From Pomphorhynchus laevis (taxonomy: Eukaryota > Acanthocephala > Palaeacanthocephala > Echinorhynchida > Pomphorhynchidae): a stretch of 64,000 nucleotides of DNA. Within the stretch, counting starts at the first letter, position 1, and each line of letters starts with the position of its first letter. The DNA lies in NCBI GenBank assembly GCA_012934845.2, contig WNNJ02003119.1, positions 1 to 64,000 of the forward strand, given 5' to 3'. The translations under genes were made by a program, and so were the position numbers. Below the pieces are notes generated by a model that was not told where the DNA came from, ran no database searches, and saw nothing but the letters and a program-made list of their open reading frames with translations. Of this stretch, positions 1 to 14,300 are shown in pieces.

Positions 1-600
1 TCCTATTATACGCCACAATGCAATAAGGGATATTCTTGCCAGAGAACTTTCTCGAGTTTGTAACTCTGTGAACACGGAACCTTCGGTAAGCAAAATACCT
101 GTAAATCTTGAATTCGTGGATCGCACAACTACACTTGACCTTATTGGCCGGCTTGACATTGCTTGTTCTGGTCTTTGCAATGACTGGTTTGAGCGGACGT
201 TTTTCGACGTTACAGTTTTTCGATATTTGCTCAAGCCAGCAACTCTAGATCTCTCGAAGCAAGTTTTCATTACAACGAACAACGAAAATGGTCAAAATAC
301 AACAAAAGAATAAAAGAGATGCGATGATGAACGTTCATTCCGTTTGTTTTATCGTCATCAGGAGAATTAGCGGATCAGGCAATAAAATTACTTAAAAACT
401 TGCCAGGTGTCATATCTCGCCGAACGAATGCAGAATATTCAGAAACACTAATTCGGATCAACAGAAAAATATCAATTGAAATCGCCCCCTCCGCCTCAGC
501 ATGTTTGAGAGCCCCGCGTTCACACAGGAACGGTGCAGTGCAGTCGGATAGAAATAATTGTCGACTGCATTTGGAAGATGACTATGAAAACGTTTTATAA
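1..600 (+). mobile_element. 3' fragment of a non-LTR retrotransposon (REL-endonuclease type)
   Basis: An open frame runs from base 2 to 313, and a second frame continues to about 600. The first has the layout of the restriction-like endonuclease at the C-terminus of R2/R4/NeSL-grade elements: RHNAIRDILARE, then an E-P pair, then GRLDI and FFDVTVF. The second (LADQAIKLLKNLP ... ISIEIAPSASACLRAPRS) resembles the tail that follows this domain. A short insertion and frame change separate them, so the copy is decayed. No RT lies in the window because the element runs off the left edge. The clade is uncertain. Confidence 0.5.
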
Positions 601-913
601 TTTATAGATTTATTTGCGGGAACGTTGTAATATAATACTAAAATAAAAAAATATCAACATTAATTATTATTAATGCAATAATTATTTCCTTTAAATTTCA
701 AGTTAAAAAAATAATACAAATTTTAAAGTTTAGACTTAAGTTTTTGTTTTTCTTTACTGTATGTCTAGCAAAATAGAATTGAATAAAATTATGACTAAAC
801 CAATTGATAATTAAAATATTGAATTCAATATATGCACAATTTCCTTTTACGAGTTTTAAGTATTTCCTAGTTTATAGTATTAAGGTTAACAAACTTTGTT
901 TTTTTTGTAAAAG

Positions 914-1043
914 GATTAACGAGTTTGATAATAAAGAATTAGATGGTGTGAACAATATACAGTACGAATTAAGCAATATCCGCTACAACATTGGGGTTGC
1001 CCACTATTCCATTGCCGAAACTGAGCCAAAGGATAGTGAATCA
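914..1043 (+). CDS. PTPN23: HD-PTP-like gene, window exon 1 (BRO1 domain)
   Basis: The acceptor follows a T-rich tract ending aaaag, and the donor is gtatgt. One leading base completes a codon from an exon outside the window, and the exon ends in phase 0. It encodes the stretch aligned with ILYNLGALHS of vertebrate HD-PTP. Confidence 0.9.
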
Positions 1044-4000
1044 GTATGTTTATATGAAAGTTAAGTAAATGTTTATTTCATACAGAAATTTTCACATTTT
1101 AATAGTCGATCAAACGAGCACTAGATCACTATCGATGCGCAGCGGACGCGTTTCTCCGAAATTGTAAATCCGCATCGGATTGGCCTCTCTATACAATATC
1201 AAAAGAAACTAGCAAGTTTCTATATTTGGTAATGCTCGTAAGTATTTGTTGTTCTCGATTTTACCACGTCTGTAGATAACTAATCTACTATGTGTTTTTG
1301 ATATTAAACTTAATGAACTTTTAAATTGGGTTCAATACAAAACTCATATTGATAAAAGACATTAAAGCAAGAATTTTACTTGACGATTATAAAAACTATG
1401 CAATTTTCAAGTTTATAAAATAAGCAGAAATAAATTTGGATTTAATATAATCTAATTTACATTACAGCGGGTAATTTTTAATGAAAATAGCAGACCTAAA
1501 GTCAGAACAAACATTCAGTTATAATTAATAACATCTATTGTCCGTTTATACTCTGTAAATAGTAAAATCAATTCAAAGTAACGGGGTTGGCTGTTTAAAT
1601 ATGAAAAGAACACACACAATAAACTAGATAGTGTTTATTAGCACTAATTATTATATTTTAAGATAATCACGTTAAATTGTAATAAGTTAGAAAATAGCAA
1701 ATATTAATACTTATTATTTATTATTTATTTTTATTACAAGGCATTTGTACATCGCTTTTGGTTTAAAAGATAATTATATGTATTGAAATTAACCTACAAT
1801 AAATTTAATCATTATTGATTTATGAAGATTTATAGCCAAATATATACTATTTATATAATAACAGTATATTTTAAGATTGGAAATGTGTCTTGCATAATGT
1901 ATGTTATCTAGAAGTGAGAGTAATTCGAAAAGTCATTTAGAAAGGGTAATTCAAAAACCTGACTTGAGAACATAAAGGTGGCTCACTTAATGCTGAGTGA
2001 TGATAAGTCATTTGAAATCGGCTAACGTCATTTCAAATAGCATTCGACATATGATCCAATATTAAACAACAACTTAATATTTTATTTGTACTTGTGAGAT
2101 TAATAGCAATTAATCCATCATATATGTTGCAAAGATTAATCAATTGTTGCTATCGTCGACTTTCATCCTCACAATGATTTCCCTTGTTCATTTAGATATT
2201 ACAATTTCAATACGAAGTTTGTAAAAAATCATTCAGGTTTACAGTTTCCTGTGTGTGTCAATTAAAAAGTTGTATTGAAATTCTTTCTTATTAATATAAC
2301 GTCACCAGTAGTTTTTAATTCATATAACAACCATTATATGTGTAGTGACGAATCTTAACACTAGAGCTTTGCTTGTGCATTGTACTTCAGCGATATACGA
2401 GTGTGTTGCTTGTACGGCAACCTCAGTAAGCTGATGAAGGAAGGAACGATATCACACGTGCTGTCAATTGCTTACGCAAACCATACCAGATGTAAGGCTG
2501 GTCACCGGTGGTGCGTGAATTCCTTCCATAGGGTTATTGAGGATGAAGTAATGTTGAAGTTGTGTAGCTACAGGGCCACACTGATGATACCACCCTGTAG
2601 TGATGAGTAGACTAAGGTTCGAAACGCCTCATTGGAGGCTAGGCGTCTGTGGTGGGCGCATCCCGGATTGAGATTTCCGACTAAGGTTGTAAAAAGCATG
2701 CACGTTTATACTTTTCTGTTTCTGTTAATTTAAAAAAGTTGTATTGAAATTCTTTATATTTTTCTATATTTGTTAATTATGAACAATAAATTATGTCAAT
2801 ATATTATTTCCTTACTAAAATTTACATTCGTGTGACTCATTCGCGTGACTGTAGTTTTAATTTAAATGGAATAAATCGTTTATGCGTTTTGATCTACTAG
2901 AGCTTTTAAACTGCTTTGTATATGTTGCTAAATGTATATATGTTCTTGACGTCTTGCACTTCAAGGGATTTATAAGTATAAGCAATACAGTAAAAGTCAA
3001 TTTGTTTTATTTAAACATTTAATACTAAAAGGTATCGTTATTTAAATATTTATTCAATATCCGTACGTATACATAAATTATAAATTATATATATCGCATA
3101 AATTCTTAAATTTATACTAGACTAAAATATTTTATTAAATGCATTTTTAGTGCTATTGAATGTATAATAGAAATATATTAGTTTCGCCAAATTAATATAA
3201 TCATTGTTTTTTCTTTTCAATTTTAAGGGTTGTGCTCATTGTTGTTGTGCGAAGAAGGCCGTTCTAGACGAGCTATCGCCACTTACATGTGCGAAGATAT
3301 TCGCTTTCATCAGTCAAAGTTTGGTGGACGCCGCTTATAATTTAACCTCAAGTGATAGCATCATTATACCAAGTCATGTTTATGAGGTAAGTTATAACTC
3401 GAGTGTTATGGAATGTGCTTATATATAAAGCAAACTGAGCTACGTTTGCAATGTGTATAAGGCTGTCGATATTTTTCAACTTGTAATTCGAACGCATATT
3501 CAGTGCTGCTTCGACTGTTTGATAGTTAATGTTCCTTAGTCATAATTTTAATGTATGTGGCAATGCCTAGTTCTAAATCGATTGCTTAATTATATGCTTT
3601 TTAAATTTACAAGAACGAAGAAGATATTTTAATTCCAAAAGCCACAATATTTTAATTGCTCCTGATAGCATGAACTATTGAGATATTATAATTTTTAGAA
3701 TTAAAGTAATTTTTTTCGTTCCTTAAATTTATAAAACTGTAAGAAATAGATTTGCCTATGACATGAGAGACTCTATGCTGGCTGACACTGAAGAAATTCT
3801 TGGTTGTTGGATAGAGCATTTTAAGAGTCTCCTTAATCCGATGGAAATGCCACCTCTTGTAGAAGTAGAGCCTTTAGAACCGAAATCTTTTTGGAAGAGG
3901 TCATTGTTGTTGCTAAAAACTTCGTAATGGCAAGTCTTCTGGAGTAGACAAGATTCGACCTAAAGCGTTTAAGGCTCTTGACGTTGTTGGCAAGAAGTGG

Positions 4001-7000
4001 CTAACATGGATCTTCAACGTTGCATTGAAGTCGGGCAAGGTTCCAAGTTAGTGGCGAACTGGAGTGGTGGTACCGATCTTTAAGAAAGGTGACTGAAGAG
4101 TATGTTCCAATTATCGGGAAATCACTCTTCTTAGCAAAACTGGTAAGCTATTAGCTAGGATTCTTGAGTTAAGGGTACGGCCTATAGTTGAGGGACAGTT
4201 GCAAGAGGAACAACGCGGCTTTCGTCACGGTCGTGGAACTACGGACCAGCTTTTACTCTCTCAACTATCCTTAAACAATCTTGGGAGTTCGCTCAACCGG
4301 TCTACATGTGTTTGTAGATTTGGAGAAGGCGTTCGACCGAGTTCCGCTAGAGAGGTTGTGGGAGGTACTAAGGGAGTATGGAGTACCACACTATCTTCGG
4401 GTAGCTGTGGATTCTCGTTATGAACAAAGTATTAGTTGTGTTCGTGTTCTAGGGAGGAAGTCTGAATCATTTCCAGTAGGCGCTGGGCTACGTCAGGGTT
4501 GTCCTTTGTCTCCATTTTTGTTCCTTGTTTACATGGACAAAATTTCGAGACGGGCTGCTCTGACGGATGTCGGTCTTCAGTTCGGTTTCATCAGGATAGC
4601 ATCTCTGCTTTTTGCAGATGACGTTGTTTTGTTGGCTTTTTGCCCGAGGACTTACAATGCCTACTAGATCGATTTACGATGGAACACCAAGCGGCAGGTA
4701 TGTTGGTTAGTACCTCTAAGACTGTCTCTATGTGCACGTTTCGGATTCAGTTGCCAATGTCAATCCGGGTTAGAGAAAAGGTTCTTCCTGATGTAGAGGA
4801 TTTTAAGTATTTTGGGGTATTGTTATCGTGGGACGGCAGGAACATCAAGGAGATCAAGAAACGGATTTGTGCAGCTTACGCAGCAATTCGTTCTTTGTAC
4901 AGGTATGTTGTGGTAAAGCGAGAGTTAAGTCTTCAGGCGGAGCTATCGGTTTACCAAGCAATCTTCGTTCCTATCTTAATCTATGGTCATGAGCTTTGGG
5001 TTATGACCGAAAGGATAATATCTCGGATACAAGCGACCGAAATGAGGTTTCTTCGCAGTGTGGCCGGTCTTAGTATTAGATATAATGTTAGGAATTCGAT
5101 CATCCGGGATGGACTCGGAGTAAATTCGCTGCATTTTTACATCGAAGAAAGTCAGCTGAGGTGGCTAGGACACGTTCTGAGGATGTCTAGGGATCGCCTT
5201 CCTCGGGGGGTTTTCCAGGCTGGACTCTTGAAAGATACCTCAAGGTAGACCTCGATACCGTTGGAGAGATCAAATCTCGAAACTGGCCGAAGACCGCCTT
5301 GGGCTATCTGAAAGAGAACTCTGGTATATCTCTCAGGATCGCGATGTATGTAGTAGTTATATTCGTACACTCCCTCCACGACCCGACACCCGGACCAGTG
5401 GTTGACAGAAAAATATTGTATATTGTTTGTTTGTTTTTTTGTCAAGAAATTGTTGTTATTGTTGTTGTAAGAAATAGATGGATATTTTAATACTTATATG
5501 TTTATTGATTGAACAGGCTAAAGTGAAACAATTGTTTTAATTTTTTTATAAAATATTCGAATTATGGATAACCGGCTACTATCATCGATAATAGCAGTCA
5601 TTATTAAACAATCAACCTATTTTTAATAAAAAAATTAACTCACTTCAGTCAAGTCTAGTTTCTTATTTGAAAGCAATAGCCAGTCAACACATATTGTGAC
5701 TCGTATTCTTTTAATAGATCAGTGGAAGTGGTGTATGTAGAGAGAATTATGTTAAGACAATTTAATTACCTAAAGAAATGTTTCCTTCAATCAAGTGATT
5801 AACGATAAAAGCGGATGAATACATTATATTAAGAGATGGTCGATTTTTTGAACTGTCAATTCGGCCAGAAATAGCGAAATATACATTTTAATGGCAAGCA
5901 AAATAGTATCCTAGTAACAACGCTATAACCGAGTGAATTTGTTTTACTTCAAATTAAGCATGCCTACCTTTTGATGATATATCATACTTTGCTTTCAAAT
6001 TTGATTATATATAATCATTATTCGTTCCTTATTATACTACTCGAAATGGCACAAGTGAATATGTAATTTTGTATTTTTTGCATTCATCAAATAGAAAATA
6101 ATACTAACATTTCAATGTTTATTGTTATACGTAAGCCCGCGATTGCTACTCACTCTTGGTTATTTTATAGAGCTGGATCAAATGGTCACATTTTTACAGA
6201 TCATGTTTTCATTCTTTGGCATTATATTGCTATGCATTATATCTCGAGGACAACGAAGAAATTGGCAAGGCTGTTGGCTATCTTCAAGCTGCTGTAAATT
6301 GTATGGAAGACATTAAAATGAACATCCCAGTAAGTACTTTTTTTCTTTATCTATTCAGTATTTTATTGTAGGCAATTGCTTTCACTCATCCCTATCATAT
6401 AACGATATATTAACAATATATTTATATTCGTTTGTTAAATGTTGGAATATATTCCTAATGTTATCATCTTGCAATATCTCTCATGAATATTGCAAGAATA
6501 CTTTAATATTGTGCATGTATAGTTAAAATATTTTCGCTTGTGATTATGCTACTCTCTTATAGTAGCTAGTAGCATAATTGCTACTAACTATATTAGCTAC
6601 ATAATAGCTCGATTTTATTTTTTAAATTCGCAATTCACTATTCATAAGTTGTATGTCGTATTTATATTGCTGCATATTATGCCATTAATGAATTTTGGTA
6701 TTCATTTTAAAGTATTCATTCAATACTTTTATTAAAGTATTGAACGATAATTTTAACCAGAATTATCTCTCTATCATAAGAAAGCTTTTATTGAGCGAAC
6801 AATAATAGTGAGAACAATAATATTTAAATTAGTGTTTGTATTATAATGTCTTAGATTATTATAAGACATTAAAGGGCTTTGCGGTATAAAACGTTTTAAA
6901 ATTACCATATCATGACAATTACTTTTATTTGAACTATAATTCTTATATTATTCATTAGAAACTCGGTAAAGCTTAGAGAAAGTTTGTAAGTTTGTAATAA

Positions 7001-10000
7001 ATTATCCCTCATTGCATTTTTTATTAGTAAATAAGTGATTATAAAGAGCAAATACATGAGTGCTCATGTATTCACTCACATTCAATATCGCAAACAATTT
7101 CTTATTCAGTTGCAGATTCAACTATTTTATAAGTCAAACAATGAAGCCACGTCTAAAGCAATAACAAATGATCTGTCTTATTTTTAAAGTTGTAGTGATT
7201 TCTTCCAAATGGGTAATTCAACTCCAATTCAATTGATACCAAATTGATAGTCACCAACATTAATAAACTGATACGGATTTGTACGTGAGAACAGCGTGTT
7301 GACTTGCCTGACGGAAAGTCGCTATTCAAAGCTTCTATTGATTTCGATAACTTATCTGCATGAAAACGGTAACTGCAAGTGTAGAACAACGTTTGAGTTG
7401 CACTTGTAATTATGAGCTAGTTCTGTCTTTTTTAATAGCATCAATTCGTGTCGATTGTCGCCACATCTCATCGTTGAGGAAATCAGAAAGTAAACCAAAA
7501 ATAATCATAAAAGTGCATTAACATTGCATTATCTCATTTGAGCGTTTTGATTTAGTTCATGAATTAATGTAGAAATGTGATACGACGAATAAAACAATGG
7601 AAATTGAGTATGTTTATTCGCATTCTTTCTCTTTTAAAATTAATACAAAGTGCTCCCAGTCCATGAATTTCTTCTGATCATGGACGTTTTTATTTTACGG
7701 TGTGTACAGTGCTCATTTATTTAAATGTATTTACAAGCAAGGCATATATATGGTCGCTTGAAGTGGTGCTGCGGTATGGTTTTATCGTGCAACCAGCAGT
7801 TTCGAACAACAATTTTTATTATTTGATTTAAGGAATTATATTTCACGCTTTGTGCTTAATCACAAAATTATATATATATATATTGTTTGATTGAGTTCAA
7901 GCTGCGTGCCTGGATCCATAAGGATACGATTATATATTTAATGAAGTGTAGAAAACAGGCAAAGACACTTATAATTTATTTAAATGTTTCGTTCTTTATA
8001 GGGACTTCGTCAGTATATTGTATGTATATTAGAAACCAAAATTTTTTTAAGGTATATATATTCAATAATCTTCTTGTTATATGTTATTATTGTCAATGAG
8101 ATGGCTACTTTGCATTTGAAGTAGTAATATTTTTAAAATTATGTGCTACTAGATGATCATGAATGAAAATGTTTGTGTACGAATGAATTATTGACAATTT
8201 TCTTTCTAGTTTATAGATGCTAATTATACGTTTCTTCTTGCATGCAACTGAATAATATAGCATGAAGCAATAAGAGCCCTTTTTCTTTATGACTAAACGA
8301 TATAACAATCAGTTTAAGTATTTATTATTTCGCGATAGAGTTATACTACTGCTGTCATTATCAAATCTCAAGTGTCGAATGATTTGACCACTTTCTGTAT
8401 GCTGGGCCTTAGTCCTGATATAAACAAAAGCTTTTATGGTGGTGATTTTGTTGACACAAAATGTGTTATTTTTAGGAGTACAAATATCAAGCTGAGCAAA
8501 TGATGCCCATCATTATGCAAAAGTAACGATTATTTTTTGGTTGATTTTTATGATTTTTATTAATATAGGTACTCGTCGATGTCTACATACAATCGAATCA
8601 CACTTTCTCAATCGGTACCTAACGTTGAACAGCTAACCTACATACCATGTACTTTTGTAAAAATATGAAAATAATAATATGTTATACGATGCATTTTCAA
8701 TTAGCTCATCAGGTCGTCAAACCACTTTATTTTCTGACACAATTTGATAAGTTCACGGCAAAGAAACGAGATATTTTCAACAACATTATGCCCCTGCATG
8801 CTCATCAATTATCTTCGTTGTACAGTGAAGAGAAAGCAAATTTGCTACGCCGATACATAACTATGGTCGAAGATAAAAACGATCAAATAGGGTAATCAGC
8901 TTTGCATTTTATTGTGGCCGTTAAGATTGATTTACCATCATTATGAGTGAAAACATAATAGTATTATCATAAATTTAATGTTTTATTATATATTTTTAAA
9001 TGAATATGTAAAGTTTAGCATGATCTTTAAATCTAATTATTTATTTTTTTGCTTAATTTATTAATTGATCTTCTACAACACATTACTAAATTAAAAGATA
9101 AAATTCGCGATTATCAGTCAAATCACATAGGTGTCTGCCTACATATTTTGTACCATAAATTTAAAAAATAGAAATATCTTTATCTTTAAAAGATTTTTTT
9201 ACTCTTGAATTTTATTAACCGATTAATTGTATGACATCAATAGAGTTAATATTCGAGGTCATATGGAGAAACCGGTATGTTATCAGGTTCTGGCCCCTTC
9301 TATTCTTCATGCGTTTTATTCTTTATTTTATTTTATTAACTGTGACAGATACGTAATCAAAGGTTTTTAAGAAAAATTAATGCGTCGTTTTAATTATATT
9401 ACGACGAAGGAAGTCAATTTTTGTTTAACATTCCGCTTTGTCTCAGTGTATGATGCTTGGAGATACTTGATAATTAAAAACATGAACTGGTGATATCATA
9501 GGTAGGTTACTGACGATATTCTTCGTATAGTTAAATACTATTATATGGATTTACATTGTTTAAAATTTGATTTAATTTGCCACATTCAGTTGTTAATGTT
9601 TAACCTTAATGAATGTATTGACCTTAAAAACATTTTAAGTTATTAAATTATTAAATCACTTTAAATTACTAAATCTCGCCAAACATTGTCATATATGAAA
9701 GTAATGCAAATCGGCAAATATAAAGAACTGCAAATTATACTTAAAAAATATTATTATCTTTCTGACCTAGCAGGTCTAAAAGGAGAAAAATCTAAAGGCC
9801 ATTTTGTAGGAACGTTGAAATAAAATAATATCTTCAATAAGAGTAAGCTACACCTCATGTGCACATTAGAAAATGATGGATTTCACCTCACCAATTATGA
9901 GTTTAGCGATGCTCTAGCAGGCCGATATGGATGTACCCAGCAAATTTGAGTAACAAAAATGGTTTTTGATCAATAAAACACTAATGTATTACTAAAATAA

Positions 10001-11278
10001 AGTAATGACGACATAATTATATTTTGAATGCAATTATGAAGTGATTAAATCTTGGATTTGGTACTTGTAATCGTCCCATATAAACCGGTTTCTCCAAATC
10101 GTGGTTATCTGTAATTCTTTAAGGTTGATCTTATATCTGGATTAATCTTATTTATCCAAAATGCATACCCAAATATAATTTTTAAAAGGCATGTTTCAGC
10201 AAGCCACTTTTCTCAATAATACTAAACCCGACGGAATCCTAAATAAGTTCGTCCATATTTTATCAGTTTCGTCAAATCTTCTGCTGAACATATAAAGACC
10301 AATATTAAGTATATATATAAATTGCCGATTAAACTTTAATGAACTGAGAAGAAGAAGCTAGTTATATTACTCCTCAATTATTGATTTGTTGGTATGTTTT
10401 GTTTCCCCATACCCTATGTTACTTTAGATCATCTGCTTTTACTTCTTCATTAGCATTTGATTATATTGCAAAGTACATATGTTTGAATTTAATAAAAATA
10501 TTGCTTGTATTTTCAAGCAAGCAATGTAAAGTTAAGGAATCTTAAACCGTTTTGAATTGTCATTTATTATAATTGAATGACTGTTAAATATTTACACTTT
10601 AGAATCTAAAGTGTAACACCGTTAATTTCTATTTCATTGTCAATGTATAAATAGCATAAACCACTATATATGTGAATATAACCACCATATGTACCAGTTC
10701 GATTATTGCGCTATCTTTCTTGTTTAGCAATGTTATGTCCTATCTTGATTCGAACGATGTGGCTCTTACTTACTTAGCAAATATTGATCAGATACCAGAT
10801 GATCTGATGGAATGTATGATACAATTTCAAAACATGAAAAATTACTTTGAGAATCTGTTGACTTCGTGGAAAGGTATCGCTTTCAATTGAACAAACTAAT
10901 ACCTGTTTCATTTTGTTATTTCATTTCTATCAATTCTTAAGTTATACTTTTGAAAGTAGCCTTTTTCTAAAAAATACAATTGAATAGCTGCGAGATTTGT
11001 ACATATATCCAAAATCTATTCATCCTACTTTGGTAATTATTATTAATAATTACCATTTGACAGTTATTTGTCATGTAATCGTGGAATTCTGATAGGACCG
11101 AATACTCACAACACAGTTCACTACTGTTATGAAAACGTCATTATCAAATCAGCTAACTGAGTCTACGTATTTAATATAATTATAAAATAAACAAAACATA
11201 TTAATGCTAAATCAAAATTTAATAATTAAATAATAAAATTAATAATTGTTTTTAGATTTTCTATAATTTAAATCAAGT

Positions 11279-11309
<31 letters not shown>

Positions 11310-14300
11310 ATTTAAAATAAACGTCATTTTTATGAATTGACTAATAAATAACAGACGTTATATCAGAATAAGAATTAGAGGTCATCAGGAGGAACTGCTA
11401 TGCTATCAGGTTTCGGCCCCTAACTCCTCTACCCAACATAGCAGCGGGGCCAAATACATGCTAATGATGTATTTCCTCTGAAATAACTATCTAGTATCTT
11501 ATTCTAATACAAAGTATATTATTTATTATCCATCCATAAAAATTTGCCACTTAAGAGTTTAAATTTATTCTTTATATTATTGTGTTGATTTATATATTTT
11601 ACTATTTTCTGCTTGATGTTATTTTTATAGTAACCTAGTTTAAAATATGTATCTATTAAATTATTTAAATGATTTTGAAGAAAGCCAATATCATTACATA
11701 TTGTTGCAATTCTTAAAATTTCATTATTTAATGTATTATATTTTATATTATATGGTATGCATGAATGCTCATGCAAAAATATGTTTCTTGTAAATTTAAA
11801 TATGTCATCTTTACGATATAAATTAATAGTAGTTTTAGTTAATGTTAATTTAATGTTCATATCTAGATATACACCTTCTTTATCATCAATATTGGTTTTG
11901 TTAAGAATAAGGCTATTTATATAAATTTGTTCACTAATTGAATAAAAATTATTAGAATTAAATACACATAATATACACATAATATTTCGATACATCAATG
12001 TATCGAAACAAGTATTTCATATCTTTATATAATTTAGATTTATTTTTTAAAAAATTATGAACAAATTCATATTCTATAAAGCGTAAAAACAAGTCAGCTA
12101 TAATTGGGCTACTATTACCACCCATTGGAACACATTTTACTTGTCTAAATATAGATGTCCCTACCTTTAAATAATTTTGATTTATTAAAATATTTAAGGA
12201 TTCTATCAACTTTAATCTAACAAATGTTAAATTTTTTAACAACATTAATAAGAACATTATAAATGTTGTCAACATTATCAACATTTATAACAACTACATT
12301 CTAACAATATTTATAACAATATTCAGTTAAATATTTTATTTAGTTTCTATGTCGTTTAGATTTGCAATCACGAGCACAACAAACACAGGCATTATTCAAA
12401 ACCATACAAAACTCCAAGGTACTAAATATATGGTAATATAATATACGTGTCAATGTATGTTTTAAGTAGCATGAAACGGAGACACTACACCACGAGCTTA
12501 TTCAACTATCTCAGTCATTGACGACTGCAGTCAATTCCAATGCAGTAGTAGAGACGATTCTGAAAGAAAACGTGCCAAATCTTTATCTGTTGGAATACTC
12601 AAAAGAAGCTTTGCTGGAAAAGTTAGACGATCGTGCATACCTGACAGGTTTGTCAGATGCCTAGCGTATCTTATATCTGAAAATATTTAATGTGCCACTG
12701 TTGCCTTTCGGCATTATGTGGGAAACAAAAAATGTATATGCATACAAATTATAAAATACAACACGAAAACATTCATGAAATCAAGAGTTATTTGCTATGA
12801 TTTGAATTGCCAGTCATTTGCTTGACTGCCTAGCTTAACAATTACATTGAGATTAGTTGGTTTAGATTAAGGGTGTTAGTAAGGCCAATAGTTAGTTAAT
12901 CTATTCGCTTGAGTGACAATTTGAAAAAAGACAGACAATGAAACAGATGAGAACCCGGTGAACATTGAATATGACAAAATTTATAGCGGCAATAATTCTA
13001 ACAGTCGTATTATGGAATACAGATTATGTAAAGATTATCATGATACCCGTGTATATGGGCGCGGACAATAAGTAGTTCTTTCTTTGCTTAATGTTTATGC
13101 CATAGTAATTTTAAGGTATTTGAAACTGAGGATACTATAGGACAGATTGCAAGGAGCTTAGCAGTAAATTGTTCAGTGTGTTGTTTGAATGGGGATGATT
13201 CAGGGAGACGAAAATTTCGTCGATAGTCTACTGATAGGGTTTAATCAATGTGATTGATGCGATAGGGGTGGAATGGATTTTGGGTGATCGGCCAAAATTT
13301 GAAAGATCGGATATTACAGGTAGGGCGTAAGTTATCATGGGCTTTAGCATAACCTTACGAATCGAAGAATACCGTGTAAGGATAAACTTAAAAGTTTTCG
13401 ATATGTGTAAGTGGCCGATAATGCTTTTTGTGATTTTTGTTCAAAGTGGACACGAAATGATTATGTGGAGGTTATATGGTTGCCTAGATATTTATAACAG
13501 TTGATGAATTCAATGTGTCGACAGTCTAGTGAAAGTTTATCGATATTAGCAAGACGCCTTCCATGCAGAAATTTGATAGCTTTGGTCTTCATAATGTTGG
13601 CAGAAAGGCCGTTTTAGATGCAGTATACGTTGAGGCTGTCAAGTCTAGATTGGGCGATTTGAATAGAGTCGTAAATTATTAACAGGTGGTCGGTGAACAA
13701 ATGATTTTGGAGTGGATGGTGTCGTTTGTACATCTCCAACAGAGTGAGAAAAGGAGTGGACTTAGTGGGTCATCTTGCAGGACTCTTTTGAAATTTTGTA
13801 ATTAATTATTATAAACTTTAATTATTATCTTAATATTACTTTAATTATTATCTTAATATTAATATTAATTTCATATTATTATAAATCTTCTCTTATTATT
13901 TTGAACCTTATAGCACTAATCTGCACTTTATAGCATAATAATATAAGCCAATAATATTTCAATAATAATTCAATAATATAAGCCAATCGCGGTACACTAC
14001 ATTTTAACATTTTGGACCTACCTTTTGGACCTACATTTTGGATCTAATCAGCTGATGAACCAATGTCTACATTTCACGATTGGTCATTTTTCTGTTAGCC
14101 AATGATCATTCGATAACTAGCAGATATTATATCAGCAACTGATAGTGTTCACAAATACTGAAATGTAGCGAACTGTTGCTGTTGATGAAAATTGAATTTT
14201 AATTGCTTTCCAAATTATTCAATTTTCTCTAATTATCAGTTGAATAAATTCGACATTTTATCTGTTGCTTTTAGCAATCTCACGTATCTTTGATATTTTA

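Noticed and set aside
5152-5490. Frames on both strands at the RTE 3' end
   Set aside because: The plus frame is mostly 3' tail and the minus frame is antisense. The real RT continuation (RWRDQISKLAEDRLG) is in another plus frame.
7153-8308. Short frames in the intron between HD-PTP exons 4 and 5
   Set aside because: The composition matches AT-rich noncoding DNA, there are no motifs, and exon 4 joins exon 5 in phase without them.
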